64,000 nt of DNA from Cupriavidus yeoncheonensis (GTDB lineage: Bacteria; Pseudomonadota; Gammaproteobacteria; Burkholderiales; Burkholderiaceae), in NCBI RefSeq assembly GCF_905397275.1, contig NZ_CAJPUY010000013.1, forward strand, positions 1 to 64,000, in the 5' to 3' direction. This document shows, piece after piece, positions 39,894-47,832 of this stretch. The position numbers were made by a program, and so were the translations under genes. The notes below the pieces were generated by a model. That model did no database searches, was not told the DNA's origin, and worked only from the letters and a program-made list of their open reading frames with translations. Every line of letters starts with the position of its first letter. Position 1 is the stretch's first letter.

Positions 39894-41993
39894 TTAGTTG
39901 AAGGTATACGCAGCGCTCTTGCTGCTGTTGTCCAGCATGCGGTAGTTGAGCAGCAGTGAGCGGATGGAATTGGCGTTGAACGCAGCTGCCTGCGCGATTA
40001 CCGCCGCCGAGGTCGCCCCCTTGGCCACCGTGGTGGTGGTGCTGTAGGTGCCGACCGGATCAACGCTGATCGCAATACCGCCGATCTGCTCAGCGGCGAT
40101 GTTCTGCACCCAGTCCATGGTAGGCGACTGCTGCACGCCCGCGAGGCTGCCATTAGGATCGAGCAGTGCCAGCGAGCGGCTGCCCAGCGTGTTCCAGGGC
40201 AGGTTGACCGCCTGCGTGGCCGGGATCAGGTCGGTCAGCAGGGTTTTGCGGTAGGTGTAAGTGGCCGTGGTGTTGGAGCCATAGAAGAGCTCGATCTGGT
40301 ACTTCGCACCGCGTGCGATGGCGCCGCTTTGGAGAGACCCATTTGCCCACGACACGCCACCCTGGTTGTTGCGGAAGGTGCCCGCGCCGGTGGCAGCCGT
40401 AATGCCGGCGGTGCGCCCGACCCAGTAATTCGGACAGTTGTAGGTCGGGTTCGGAGCGTTGGCAGGCAGGCCGCAACGACCGGTATCGCTTGTCACATCG
40501 CCGGTCTGGTTGGTCACGTCCATATAGTTCTGCCCCACCTCGGCGTCGACCGGGGCGGTATAGACCAGGCCCGCGACCGGCAGGCCCGGCCCCTTGATGC
40601 GCGCGCGCGTCAGCGTGTCGTTGCCGTTGACGCTGCCCGGACCCTTGGCGTTGACGCTGAACTGGATGCCACTCTGGAAGTGGCTGTAGTTGTTCGAGTT
40701 CGGGTTGCTGAAGCTCGGGTTCATCTGCTCCACGCGCCGCACCAGAGTCCTGACGGACACGTCCACCGGCTGGCCGTTGCCGGTCAGCCACCACGTGGAC
40801 GCATGCGCGGCCGATGCGCTGTTGGGCACGTTGCTGGCGCTGACGATCTTGTTGCCCGGGTTGCCATTGGCATCCAGGTACTTGATGTTCAGCACGGCTT
40901 CGTCGCGCCCGGATGCGCTGTTGGCGGCCTTGGTGAACAGCATCACCTCCGGCACGCTGAACTGGGCGCCGGTCATGGTGTCGCTGATCAGCAGATCCAC
41001 CATGAACTGGCCATAGGCGTAACCGTTGTGCAGGAATTCGATGCCGGCCCCGTTGCTGCTGCTGGCGCCGATGTTCTGGCATGCCGTGCCCATCGACGTC
41101 ACGTTGTTGCCGCCCTGCGAAGCCGGCAGGTAGGCGCCGTCGAGCACGCGCTGCGGCTTGGTCAGGGCAAAGCAGGCGGTCAGCGCCTTGGCGAGCTGCT
41201 GGTTGGCGGCCGGCAGGTCGGCCACGCCCGCGGCCGGGGCGGCGAGCTGACCGCCGGCGTTGTCGGCCGTGGCCAGCACCACCGGGGTCGGGTTGTCGAT
41301 GGTCGACAGGGCCAGCTTGCCGGTGGACGGATCGGTCACCACCTTGACCACGTCCAGCACCTGGTCGGCGGTGTTGCCGGTATTGGACACCGTGGCGGCG
41401 CTGATGGCGGTGCTGAAGGGGTTGTAGTTCGCCGGCGCGCCGATGGCGCTCAGCACGTTGCCGAGCTGCGTCAGCACATTGGCCGTGACCTGCTGCAGCT
41501 TGGCGGCATCCACCGTCTTGCTGTTCACCACGCTGAGCGCGTTGCCGTCCGCCGCGAGCTGGGCCACGATGGCCGTGGTCAGCGGCGTGGCATTGACGGT
41601 CAGGGCGGCGCCGGCCGCCGGCGCGCTGGTGGCTACGCTGACCAGCGGGGCCGTGTTGCCGCTGGGATCCGTGACCACGATGAAGAAAGGCGCTGTCGCG
41701 CCAGTCTTCAGCGTACAGGTATAGGTGCCCAGTGCCGAAGTGGTGATGCTGGCTTCCTCGCAAGGCGAGACGCCGTTGGCATCGGTCACCGAGACATTGG
41801 CATTGGCCAGCGCGCTGCCGGTGGCAGCGGTGCCGCTCAGCGTGGACTTGCTGACCGGCTGGTCGGGATTCGACGCCGCCGGCGGCGTCGTGTTCGTAGC
41901 GGTGTTGCTGTCTCCGCCGCCGCAGGCGGACAGGGTCAGCAGCGCGGCACCCGCCATGGCGAGTGCGAGCGCGTTGTAGCGTTGGCTCTTCAT
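39894..41993 (-). CDS. Large surface lipoprotein of unknown function, 699 residues
   Basis: The precursor has a lipoprotein signal with lipobox LTLSAC and then a Gly/Ser/Thr-rich linker. A region near residues 45-130 (SGTAATGSALANANVSVTDA, TYTCTLKTGATAPF) looks like a carboxypeptidase-regulatory or bacterial Ig-like beta fold. The remaining ~550 residues are beta-rich with many Asn/Thr and no recognised catalytic motif. It has cysteine pairs (CEEAS, YTC and CGLPANAP, YNCPN) that may form disulfides. Start at ATG 41993 has GGAG 11 bases upstream. Likely outer-membrane anchored. No close relative is recognised by eye. Confidence 0.75.
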   Translation of the reverse strand: MKSQRYNALALAMAGAALLTLSACGGGDSNTATNTTPPAASNPDQPVSKSTLSGTAATGSALANANVSVTDANGVSPCEEASITTSALGTYTCTLKTGATAPFFIVVTDPSGNTAPLVSVATSAPAAGAALTVNATPLTTAIVAQLAADGNALSVVNSKTVDAAKLQQVTANVLTQLGNVLSAIGAPANYNPFSTAISAATVSNTGNTADQVLDVVKVVTDPSTGKLALSTIDNPTPVVLATADNAGGQLAAPAAGVADLPAANQQLAKALTACFALTKPQRVLDGAYLPASQGGNNVTSMGTACQNIGASSSNGAGIEFLHNGYAYGQFMVDLLISDTMTGAQFSVPEVMLFTKAANSASGRDEAVLNIKYLDANGNPGNKIVSASNVPNSASAAHASTWWLTGNGQPVDVSVRTLVRRVEQMNPSFSNPNSNNYSHFQSGIQFSVNAKGPGSVNGNDTLTRARIKGPGLPVAGLVYTAPVDAEVGQNYMDVTNQTGDVTSDTGRCGLPANAPNPTYNCPNYWVGRTAGITAATGAGTFRNNQGGVSWANGSLQSGAIARGAKYQIELFYGSNTTATYTYRKTLLTDLIPATQAVNLPWNTLGSRSLALLDPNGSLAGVQQSPTMDWVQNIAAEQIGGIAISVDPVGTYSTTTTVAKGATSAAVIAQAAAFNANSIRSLLLNYRMLDNSSKSAAYTFN

Positions 41994-42206
41994 CAGGTGA
42001 TTTCTCCGTTCCTTTTTCCTCAAGGCTGCCCGTCGGCCTTCGTAGGCCTTGTTCGTCCGTCCGTTGGGTCTGCATGCCCATGACGGCGAAAACCTCGCCC
42101 CTTTGAGTCGCGCCGCAACCAGGAGGCGGCGATTCAAGCAGGCGGGATGGCAGCAGGGGCAAAATCTACGCACCTTTGGTTGGTGCCGCACCCCCTCGAA
42201 CGAGGT

Positions 42207-42270
42207 AAAAAAGAAAGGGCCCGCAACGCGGGCCCAAGAGTCTCTCCTCGGTGCCCTGCTCGCAGGACAC
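42207..42270 (-). ncRNA. Candidate structured leader or small RNA end with terminator
   Basis: On the minus strand a 9-bp hairpin GTGTCCTGC/GCAGGGCAC (42270-42251) is followed by a perfect stem GGGCCCGC/GCGGGCCC (42235-42217, AAC loop on the plus strand) and the run TTTCTTTTTT (42216-42207). This is an intrinsic terminator pointing into the lipoprotein leader, 214 bases before its start. No protein gene ends there. It suggests a short RNA or an attenuator. Confidence 0.55.
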
Positions 42271-42433
42271 GGAACCAAGCATATCAATCGCCGTTACATC
42301 ACTCCAGTTCGGAGATATCCGTAAGGGAAAGCCCCGTCAACTGGGGTGGCGGCCCGCCGTTGCATGCGTCGTACGGCCGTCTTGTCGCATGGTTGTCTGC
42401 GACCCGGCGCACATGGAACAATAGCCCGCGCAG

Positions 42434-42472
42434 CACGCATGCGTCCGGGGACCACATTCCCCCGCATGCGTG
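42434..42472. promoter_or_regulatory. 10-bp perfect dyad in the lipoprotein/binding-protein spacer
   Basis: CACGCATGCG (42434-42443) is the exact reverse complement of CGCATGCGTG (42463-42472), with an inner GGGG/CCCC pair. It is 99 bases upstream of the plus-strand binding-protein start and could be an operator or hairpin. Confidence 0.45.
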
Positions 42473-42570
42473 CCTGTCCGGGGTACAGCGACAACGACAA
42501 CTCAGAGCCGCACGGAACCAGACCTAACGGCCGCCACTTGCTTTTCGATTTTCCATTGACGGGGGTTTCC

Positions 42571-43500
42571 ATGATCGAACCGGGTCAGTCGCGCCGGGCT
42601 TCGCGCCCGAATGTCGCCTTTGTCTTGTCTTCCCTGGCCTGCGCCGGCTCGCTGGCCGCCGGCGTTGCAGAGGCCGCCACGGCGCCGGTCCTGCAGCATA
42701 TCCAGCAGACCGGCGTTATCCGCATTGCCCACCGCGAAAGCTCGGTGCCGTTCTCGTTCGTGGCCGACGGCAAGCCGGTCGGCTACGCGGTGGACCTGTG
42801 CCTGAAGATTGCCGATGCCGTGCGCACTTCGCTGCATCTGCCCGGCCTGCGCGTCGAATGGGTGCCGGTCACGCCGGCCAACCGGATTCCCGCGATCGTC
42901 GAAGGCAAGGCCGACATGGAGTGCGGCTCCACCACCAACAACCGCGAGCGGCGCGAACAGGTTGCCTTCACCATCCCGCACTACATCGCCGGCAGCCGCA
43001 TGATCGTGAAGAGCGGCTCGGGCATCGCCAGGTGGGCCGATCTTCGCGGCAAGACCGTGGTCTCCACGTCCGGCACCACGCCGCTGGCCATGCTGCGCAA
43101 GATGGACGAAGGCGGCGTGATGCAGTGGCGCCTGATCGAGGCCAAGGACCATGCGCAGGCCTTTGCCATGGTGGAAGCCGGCAAGGCCGACGCCTTCGTG
43201 ATGGACGACGTGCTGCTGTACGGCCTGCGCGCCAACGCCAGCCACCCGGCCGATTTCAAGGTCACGGGCGAGATGCTGACGATCGAGCCCTACGCCATCA
43301 TGCTTCCCAAGGGCGACGCCGAATTCAAGAAGCTGGTGGACAAGACGCTGGTCGCCGCCGTCTACGACCAGGAAACGCCAAGGCTGTACCACAAGTGGTT
43401 CCAGGCCCCGATTCCCCCGCATGGCATCACGCTCGACATCCCCATGAGCTACCTGCTGCGCGATTCCTTCAAGTTCCCGAGCGACAAGGTGGCTGACTGA
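42571..43500 (+). CDS. Amino acid ABC transporter substrate-binding protein (GltI-like)
   Basis: The 309-residue precursor has a signal peptide ending VAEAA at about residue 36. The mature part matches the polar amino acid family: IRIAHRESSVPFSFVADGK, VGYAVDLCLKIADAV, ADMECGSTTNNRERREQVAF. This resembles GltI of the glutamate/aspartate system. It binds acidic amino acids or analogues in the periplasm. Start ATG 42571 is set by the signal peptide. No permease genes are adjacent, so it is an orphan receptor. Confidence 0.88.
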   Translation: MIEPGQSRRASRPNVAFVLSSLACAGSLAAGVAEAATAPVLQHIQQTGVIRIAHRESSVPFSFVADGKPVGYAVDLCLKIADAVRTSLHLPGLRVEWVPVTPANRIPAIVEGKADMECGSTTNNRERREQVAFTIPHYIAGSRMIVKSGSGIARWADLRGKTVVSTSGTTPLAMLRKMDEGGVMQWRLIEAKDHAQAFAMVEAGKADAFVMDDVLLYGLRANASHPADFKVTGEMLTIEPYAIMLPKGDAEFKKLVDKTLVAAVYDQETPRLYHKWFQAPIPPHGITLDIPMSYLLRDSFKFPSDKVAD

Positions 43501-43597
43501 CGGAAGCGGAAGCGGCAGCCCGGGCGTTGGTGCTGGCCGGCACTCATGCGAAGATGTCGGCCGTGCCGATTAGGCCCCATTTCCGCAGCCGTCCGCC

Positions 43598-44776
43598 ATG
43601 CCTGCCGCTTCCCTGAAATTCTCCGACCTTTCCGTCTCGGCTGTCGTTGCCGGCCTGATCGCCACGCTGACCGGCTACACCAGTTCGCTGGTGCTGATGA
43701 TCCAGGCCGGGCAGGCCGCGCACCTGAGCAGCGCGCAGATCGCGTCATGGCTGTGGGCGCTGTCCATCGGCATGGGCGTGACCACCATCGGCCTGTCGCT
43801 GGTTATGCGCGTACCGGTCGTGGTGGCGTGGTCCACCCCCGGCGCCGCGCTGCTGATCGCCAGCCTGCCCGGCGTGCCCTACCCGGAAGCGATCGGCGCT
43901 TTCCTGATGGCGGCGCTGCTGATGACGGCCGCCGGGCTGACCGGCTGGTTCGACAAGCTGATGCGCGCGCTGCCGGCCAGTATCGCTTCGGCCCTGCTGG
44001 CGGGCATCCTGTTCCGGATCAGCGTGGATGTGTTCGTGCAGGCGCAGGACCAGACCGTGCTGATGCTGGCGATGTTCGCGGCCTACCTGGCCGGCCGCCG
44101 CTGGTGGCCGCGCTACGCGGTGCCGGGCGTGCTGCTGGTCGGTATGGCGCTGGCCGGCGCGCTGGGCCAGTTGCACTTCGAAGGGTTCCGGCTGGCGGCG
44201 GCGGTGCCGGTCTGGACCACGCCGGCGTTCTCCTTCCAGGCCTTCGTCAGCATCGCCATCCCGCTGTTCATCGTGGCGCTGGCCTCGCAGAATATCCCGG
44301 GCCTGGCGGTGCTGCGCGCCGATGGCTATCACGTGCCGGCATCGCCGCTGATCACCGTGACGGGCTTCGCCTCGGCCGTGCTGGCGCCGTTCGGCTCGCA
44401 CGGCATCAACCTGGCAGCCATCACGGCCGCCATCTGCACCGGCCCGCAGGCCGACGCCGATCCCGCCCGGCGCTACACCGCGGCCGTGGTCTGCGGCGTG
44501 GGCTACCTCGTGGCCGGCATCCTGGCCGCCAGCATTGCGGCGCTGTTCGCGGCATTCCCGAAGGCCGTGGTGGTGGCGCTGGCGGCCTTCGCGCTGCTGG
44601 GATCGATCGCCAACGGCCTGACCGTGGCCATGCAGACGCCGGACGAACGCGAAGCCGCCCTGCTCACCTTCATGATCACGGCGTCCGGCATGACACTGGC
44701 CGGCGTGGGCTCGGCCTTCTGGGGCGTGGCGGGCGGCATGCTGGCGCTGTTCGTACTGCGCCGCAAGACCGGCTGA
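43598..44776 (+). CDS. benE: Benzoate/H+ symporter BenE family
   Basis: The 392-residue membrane protein has about 12 helices and the BenE features TGYTSSLVLMIQAGQAA, VVVAWSTPGAALLIASLPG and ASQNIPGLAVLRADGYHVPA. BenE-type proteins import benzoate or related aromatic acids with protons. No aromatic degradation genes are in view, so the substrate may differ. Start ATG 43598. Confidence 0.88.
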   Translation: MPAASLKFSDLSVSAVVAGLIATLTGYTSSLVLMIQAGQAAHLSSAQIASWLWALSIGMGVTTIGLSLVMRVPVVVAWSTPGAALLIASLPGVPYPEAIGAFLMAALLMTAAGLTGWFDKLMRALPASIASALLAGILFRISVDVFVQAQDQTVLMLAMFAAYLAGRRWWPRYAVPGVLLVGMALAGALGQLHFEGFRLAAAVPVWTTPAFSFQAFVSIAIPLFIVALASQNIPGLAVLRADGYHVPASPLITVTGFASAVLAPFGSHGINLAAITAAICTGPQADADPARRYTAAVVCGVGYLVAGILAASIAALFAAFPKAVVVALAAFALLGSIANGLTVAMQTPDEREAALLTFMITASGMTLAGVGSAFWGVAGGMLALFVLRRKTG

Positions 44777-44783
44777 GGCCGGC

Positions 44784-45290
44784 TTAGAGCACCAGGAAGG
44801 CGACATCCCTGAACCGGATGTCTTCGAGCGCGACGCCTTTTCGGCGCTGGAACAGCACGTGCTGGAGCACGCGGTCGCGATGTTGGCAGAACGTGGCGGT
44901 GTCGAAGCGCAGCGCCGCCACGCCGTAGTGCTCGGCCAGCAGCTTGTAGACGCGGTGGCGCACCAGCAGCATCTCGTTCTCGGTCTGCAGGCGGCCGACC
45001 TCGGCGGCCTGCTCCTCTTCGAGCTGGCGCATGCTGACCACCACGCGCGCGTGCATGCCGCGATAGCGGTCGACTTCCGCATGCGACTTGCGCAGTTCCT
45101 CGCGCAGCGCCCGGACTTCATGCATCAGCTTGAGATTGCTCTGGACCCCGCGGTGAATGCGCGACGCCTCCTCCAGGGCGTAGTCCGCCGCAGCGATGGT
45201 GTTCTGCCAGACACCCGATTCGTCAGCCTCCGCGACTGCCGTACGGGTGGCCGGCCAGACTGTCTCCCCGTCAATACCTTGATTGCTCAT
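44784..45290 (-). CDS. Conserved coiled-coil protein of unknown function
   Basis: The 168-residue soluble protein starts at ATG 45290 (MSNQGIDG), with GGGAG five to nine bases upstream. Residues 50-115 form a coiled coil (VRALREELRKSHAEVDRY, RQLEEEQAAEVGRLQTE). The C-terminal 50 residues are compact and conserved-looking (FRDVAFLVL end). No known domain is recognised. Convergent with benE, seven bases away. Divergent from the SMR pump. Confidence 0.65.
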   Translation of the reverse strand: MSNQGIDGETVWPATRTAVAEADESGVWQNTIAAADYALEEASRIHRGVQSNLKLMHEVRALREELRKSHAEVDRYRGMHARVVVSMRQLEEEQAAEVGRLQTENEMLLVRHRVYKLLAEHYGVAALRFDTATFCQHRDRVLQHVLFQRRKGVALEDIRFRDVAFLVL

Positions 45291-45539
45291 ACCGCTCCCC
45301 CAGAACTGAAAACACCCGCCGCCGTGCGTTGTTGTGGATAGTCGGCCTGGTCGGGTACCGCTGCGATGCCGTGACAGCCTGCATGTCACTCAGACTGCAC
45401 ACTATCATTCAAGCCTGCAATTACGCTTTGCACAACCACCGCAAGGGAGGGCTACCGGCCTCCTGCGTTGTCTGCACAACCTTTGCCTGCTTCCGGCGCC
45501 GGCCATTCCCGCCCGCCGCCGGCTTTCTTTGTTTCACCT

Positions 45540-45872
45540 ATGAACGGATATCTGCTCCTTACGTTGGCCATCGTGGCCGAAGTCATCGCCACCAGCAGTC
45601 TCAAGGCCGCCGAGAATTTCACCCGGCTGGTGCCCAGCATCCTGGTCGTGGCCGGCTACGCCTGCGCCTTCTACCTGCTGATGCTGGTCATGAAGACCGT
45701 GCCGGTCGGGGTCGCCTATGCCATCTGGAGCGGCGCCGGCATCGTGCTGGTCACGCTGATCGCCATGGTGCTGTACCGCCAGGTGCCGGACCTGGCCGCC
45801 TGCCTGGGCATCGTGCTGATCATCGCCGGCGTGGCGGTGATCCAGCTTTTCTCGAAAACCAGCGGGCACTAG
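45540..45872 (+). CDS. Small multidrug resistance (SMR/EmrE-like) efflux protein
   Basis: The 110-residue four-helix protein matches EmrE: the essential Glu is at position 14 (LAIVAEVIATSSLKAAE), and GVAYAIWSGAGIVLVTLIA is the family signature in helix 3. SMR proteins act as antiparallel dimers exporting cations with protons. Start ATG 45540 (MNGYLLLT) gives the E14 numbering. Guanidinium, quaternary ammonium or polyamine transport are possible. Confidence 0.92.
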   Translation: MNGYLLLTLAIVAEVIATSSLKAAENFTRLVPSILVVAGYACAFYLLMLVMKTVPVGVAYAIWSGAGIVLVTLIAMVLYRQVPDLAACLGIVLIIAGVAVIQLFSKTSGH

Positions 45873-45920
45873 GTGCAGTGGCACCTAGAATGAAGTCGGT
45901 TCCTGCCATAGGAGACCACC

Positions 45921-46070
45921 ATGCTTACCGCCCTGCTCTTCGCCGCAGTCATCATTGCCCTGTACATCCTTGCCGTGCGGGCCGAATTCTTCCATAAGTC
46001 GCCGTTCTACCCGGAGCACGAACACCCGGTGCAGTACTGGTGGAATCGGCTGGTGCATCACAGAAAATAA
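45921..46070 (+). CDS. Small membrane protein, 49 residues
   Basis: ATG 45921 follows AGGAG (45910-45914) by six bases. The product is MLTALLFAAVIIALYILAV (one hydrophobic helix) followed by a His-rich tail with HKSPFYPEHEHPVQYWW and ending HHRK. Many His and aromatic residues could bind metal or heme. It follows the SMR gene with a 48-base gap, and a terminator comes 31 bases later. Function is unknown. Confidence 0.65.
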   Translation: MLTALLFAAVIIALYILAVRAEFFHKSPFYPEHEHPVQYWWNRLVHHRK

Positions 46071-46100
46071 CCCGATGGCGGCGTGGATGCCGCCCTTCTG

Positions 46101-46123
46101 AAGCCGCCTCCGAGGCGGCTTTT
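46101..46123 (+). terminator. Terminator after the 49-residue gene
   Basis: AAGCCGCC (46101-46108) pairs with GGCGGCTT (46114-46121), loop TCCGA, followed by TT. Confidence 0.75.
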
Positions 46124-46203
46124 ATAGAGGCCTCGCCGGAGGCATGGCGCGCACTGGCGTTGCCAACTCCGCCCGGAACCCGCTCCAGGCGGGAGGATTT
46201 TGA

Positions 46204-46209
46204 TATACT
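46204..46209 (+). promoter_or_regulatory. Probable -10 box of the tRNA-Arg gene
   Basis: TATACT lies 60 bases upstream of the tRNA, followed by a GC-rich discriminator (CCGCCCCG), typical of stable RNA promoters. A good -35 was not identified. Confidence 0.5.
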
Positions 46210-46268
46210 CCGCCCCGTCTTCAGGATCACCGCAACCCTGCGGAACGACGGTCCTGACAGCTCTGTCC

Positions 46269-46343
46269 CTCGCCGTAGTTCAATGGATAGAACGAGCGCC
46301 TCCTAAGCGCTAGATACAGGTTCGATTCCTGTCGGCGGGACCA
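46269..46343 (+). tRNA. tRNA-Arg (anticodon CCU)
   Basis: The 75-base cloverleaf has an acceptor stem CTCGCCG/CGGCGGG, a D-arm with GTTC..GAAC, an anticodon arm GCGCC-TCCTAA-GCGC with anticodon CCT, a T-arm ACAGG-TTCGATT-CCTGT, and an encoded CCA end. It matches tRNA-Arg for AGG codons. Confidence 0.95.
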
Positions 46344-46383
46344 AGCCTTCGCTTCATCCACACCCAAGCTCCCAGCACCCCTG

Positions 46384-46575
46384 TCACCGCCGCCGGCATT
46401 CGCCTGCCATCGGGGATCGCCCCTGCGAAGCCAGCCGCGCGCGGCGCGGGGCGTGGCGGCCGAACCTGCTGCCGGCGTGCCGGCCTCCCGCCGCGGCGAC
46501 GGCAGGCTGGCCGTTGCGGTGGCTCTGGCGTCCGCGATACACGGCGCAATCTGCTCTGACGATCAGTCCGGACAT
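46384..46575 (-). CDS. Possible small protein with strong ribosome-binding site, 63 residues
   Basis: On the minus strand ATG 46575 follows AAGGAGGC with six bases between, an almost perfect Shine-Dalgarno. The product is MSGLIVRADCAVYRGRQ followed by a Gly/Arg/Ala-rich, basic chain. It lies 33 bases after the LRAT-domain gene and could be co-transcribed with it. Composition is low-complexity and no family is recognised, so the reading frame may be fortuitous. Confidence 0.35.
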   Translation of the reverse strand: MSGLIVRADCAVYRGRQSHRNGQPAVAAAGGRHAGSRFGRHAPRRARLASQGRSPMAGECRRR

Positions 46576-46608
46576 GGCTGCCTCCTTGGTGTTCTGTACA
46601 AAAACGTT

Positions 46609-47079
46609 TCAGGCCGCCCGCAGGCTGACCTGCAGGGCGGTAGCCGCGAACCGCAACACGGCGTACAGCGCGGCGCGGGGGTGGCGCAGGCAGGCCTCCA
46701 CCTGCTCGCTGCGGCTTTCGCCGGACAGGCACCATGAGCAGAAGTGCTCGCAGTTGTTGGAAAGCAGGCGGTAGCGGTTCTCGCCCAGGCGGGAACGGGC
46801 GCGTGCCACCGCCTCGACGCCGACAAAGCGGGCGCACGGCTCCAGCCGGACCGCCACGGCGCAACCGGCGGCAAACGCTTCCAGGCTGGTTTCCTCGACC
46901 GGGCCGGCCTGCAGCGTATGGGCAAATCCCGCATAGTGGATGACCCGGCCCCGGCCGGCGTAGATGCCGTGATGCGCGTAGCCGTGGCGCCCCGTTACCA
47001 GATGGGCGCCCAGCGGCAGGTCCGAGGCCAGGCTCGCGCCGTCATGGTGTTTGAATTGTTGTTCGTGCTGGTGTGGCAT
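46609..47079 (-). CDS. LRAT-domain (NlpC/P60 superfamily) protein
   Basis: The 156-residue protein has the lecithin:retinol acyltransferase-like layout. HHGIYAGRGRVIHYAG carries the catalytic His and the second His strand, and NNCEHFCSWCLSG carries the NCEHF motif with the nucleophile Cys. No signal peptide is seen; the C-terminus (residues 130-156) is hydrophobic. LRAT-fold thiol enzymes act as acyltransferases or phospholipases; bacterial members are poorly known. GAGG precedes the start by six bases. A sigma-54-type promoter candidate lies 63-80 bases upstream, next to the secretion cluster. Confidence 0.75.
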   Translation of the reverse strand: MPHQHEQQFKHHDGASLASDLPLGAHLVTGRHGYAHHGIYAGRGRVIHYAGFAHTLQAGPVEETSLEAFAAGCAVAVRLEPCARFVGVEAVARARSRLGENRYRLLSNNCEHFCSWCLSGESRSEQVEACLRHPRAALYAVLRFAATALQVSLRAA

Positions 47080-47141
47080 GGCTGGCCTCGGATGTCTGGT
47101 GTCTGGTTGCCGCAGTCATTGCGGCGTCGTTGCCAGACGCT

Positions 47142-47159
47142 CTGCACGAGGCGTGCCAA
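47142..47159 (-). promoter_or_regulatory. Sigma-54-type promoter candidate before the LRAT gene
   Basis: On the minus strand TTGGCACGCCTCGTGCAG matches TGGCACG-N4-TTGC with one mismatch and keeps GG and GC ten bases apart. Expected start of transcription is about 50 bases before the LRAT start codon. Confidence 0.5.
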
Positions 47160-47483
47160 GGCGTCCTTTTCGTGCCAGCTCAATGATTGCCGGGAATGTG
47201 GCGCCATGGAGCCCCGGCAACTGTTGCCTGGCGGCCAACGCCATGGCGGCAAGATTGTTGGCCGGGCACCACCATTCCACCCCGCACCAGGGGCAACCTC
47301 GGAAACCGGGAACCAAGCGGATACGCCCGGAAACTGGTGGACAGAGCCCACCACTCCCGCGCCAGGATGTCGGTCCATCGCCAACGCTTGCTCCGCGCCG
47401 GCAACGCCAGCCCGCACGGGCATCGGCACGTAACCCGCCCCAGACAAGGCTCTCGCCGCCGCGGCCCGCGCCGGTGATGTCCA

Positions 47484-47499
47484 TGGCACAGTGATTGCG
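47484..47499 (+). promoter_or_regulatory. Sigma-54-type promoter candidate before the PP2C gene
   Basis: TGGCACAGTGATTGCG matches TGGCAC-N5-TTGC with the GG and GC dinucleotides ten bases apart. It would drive transcription toward the phosphatase gene at 47833. A sigma-54 activator is encoded just downstream. Confidence 0.5.
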
Positions 47500-47832
47500 T
47501 GGCCCATGGCACGGATGGACACTGCCCGGACCCTCGGACGCCGACGCCATGGCGCGTCCGTGGCGCAACGGCACGCCGAGGGCGTTTGGCTGGATGCATC
47601 CGTGCGTCCAGCGCACGGCGGTCTCCGAGGACGGAGACAGGCGATCAACTTTTACGAGATCAACAACAACTTCTATGCTGTTCAGATGAACAACCCGTTC
47701 CAGACCGTCGACGTCCGGAACCGCGCGCCCAGTCCGAGCATCGGCGCTGACGCCGATCAGGGCACGCGCACTGTCGGCCGGCTGAACTGAGCATGGCGTT
47801 GCCGGACGCGACCGCGTCCGGGACCTGCGCTG

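Larger units (their letters stand above)
47080..47832. other. 753-base spacer with divergent sigma-54-type promoters and one possible small ORF
   Basis: No certain gene is seen. Two -24/-12-like elements point outward (47142-47159 minus, 47484-47499 plus). The frame ending at the TGA 47788-47790 contains an unusual stretch from 47641 (INFYEINNNFYAVQMNNPF) with normal third-base GC bias. It has only weak start sites (GTG 47491, GTG 47599, or ATG 47686 giving 34 residues). It could be a short peptide gene, with low certainty. Confidence 0.4.
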
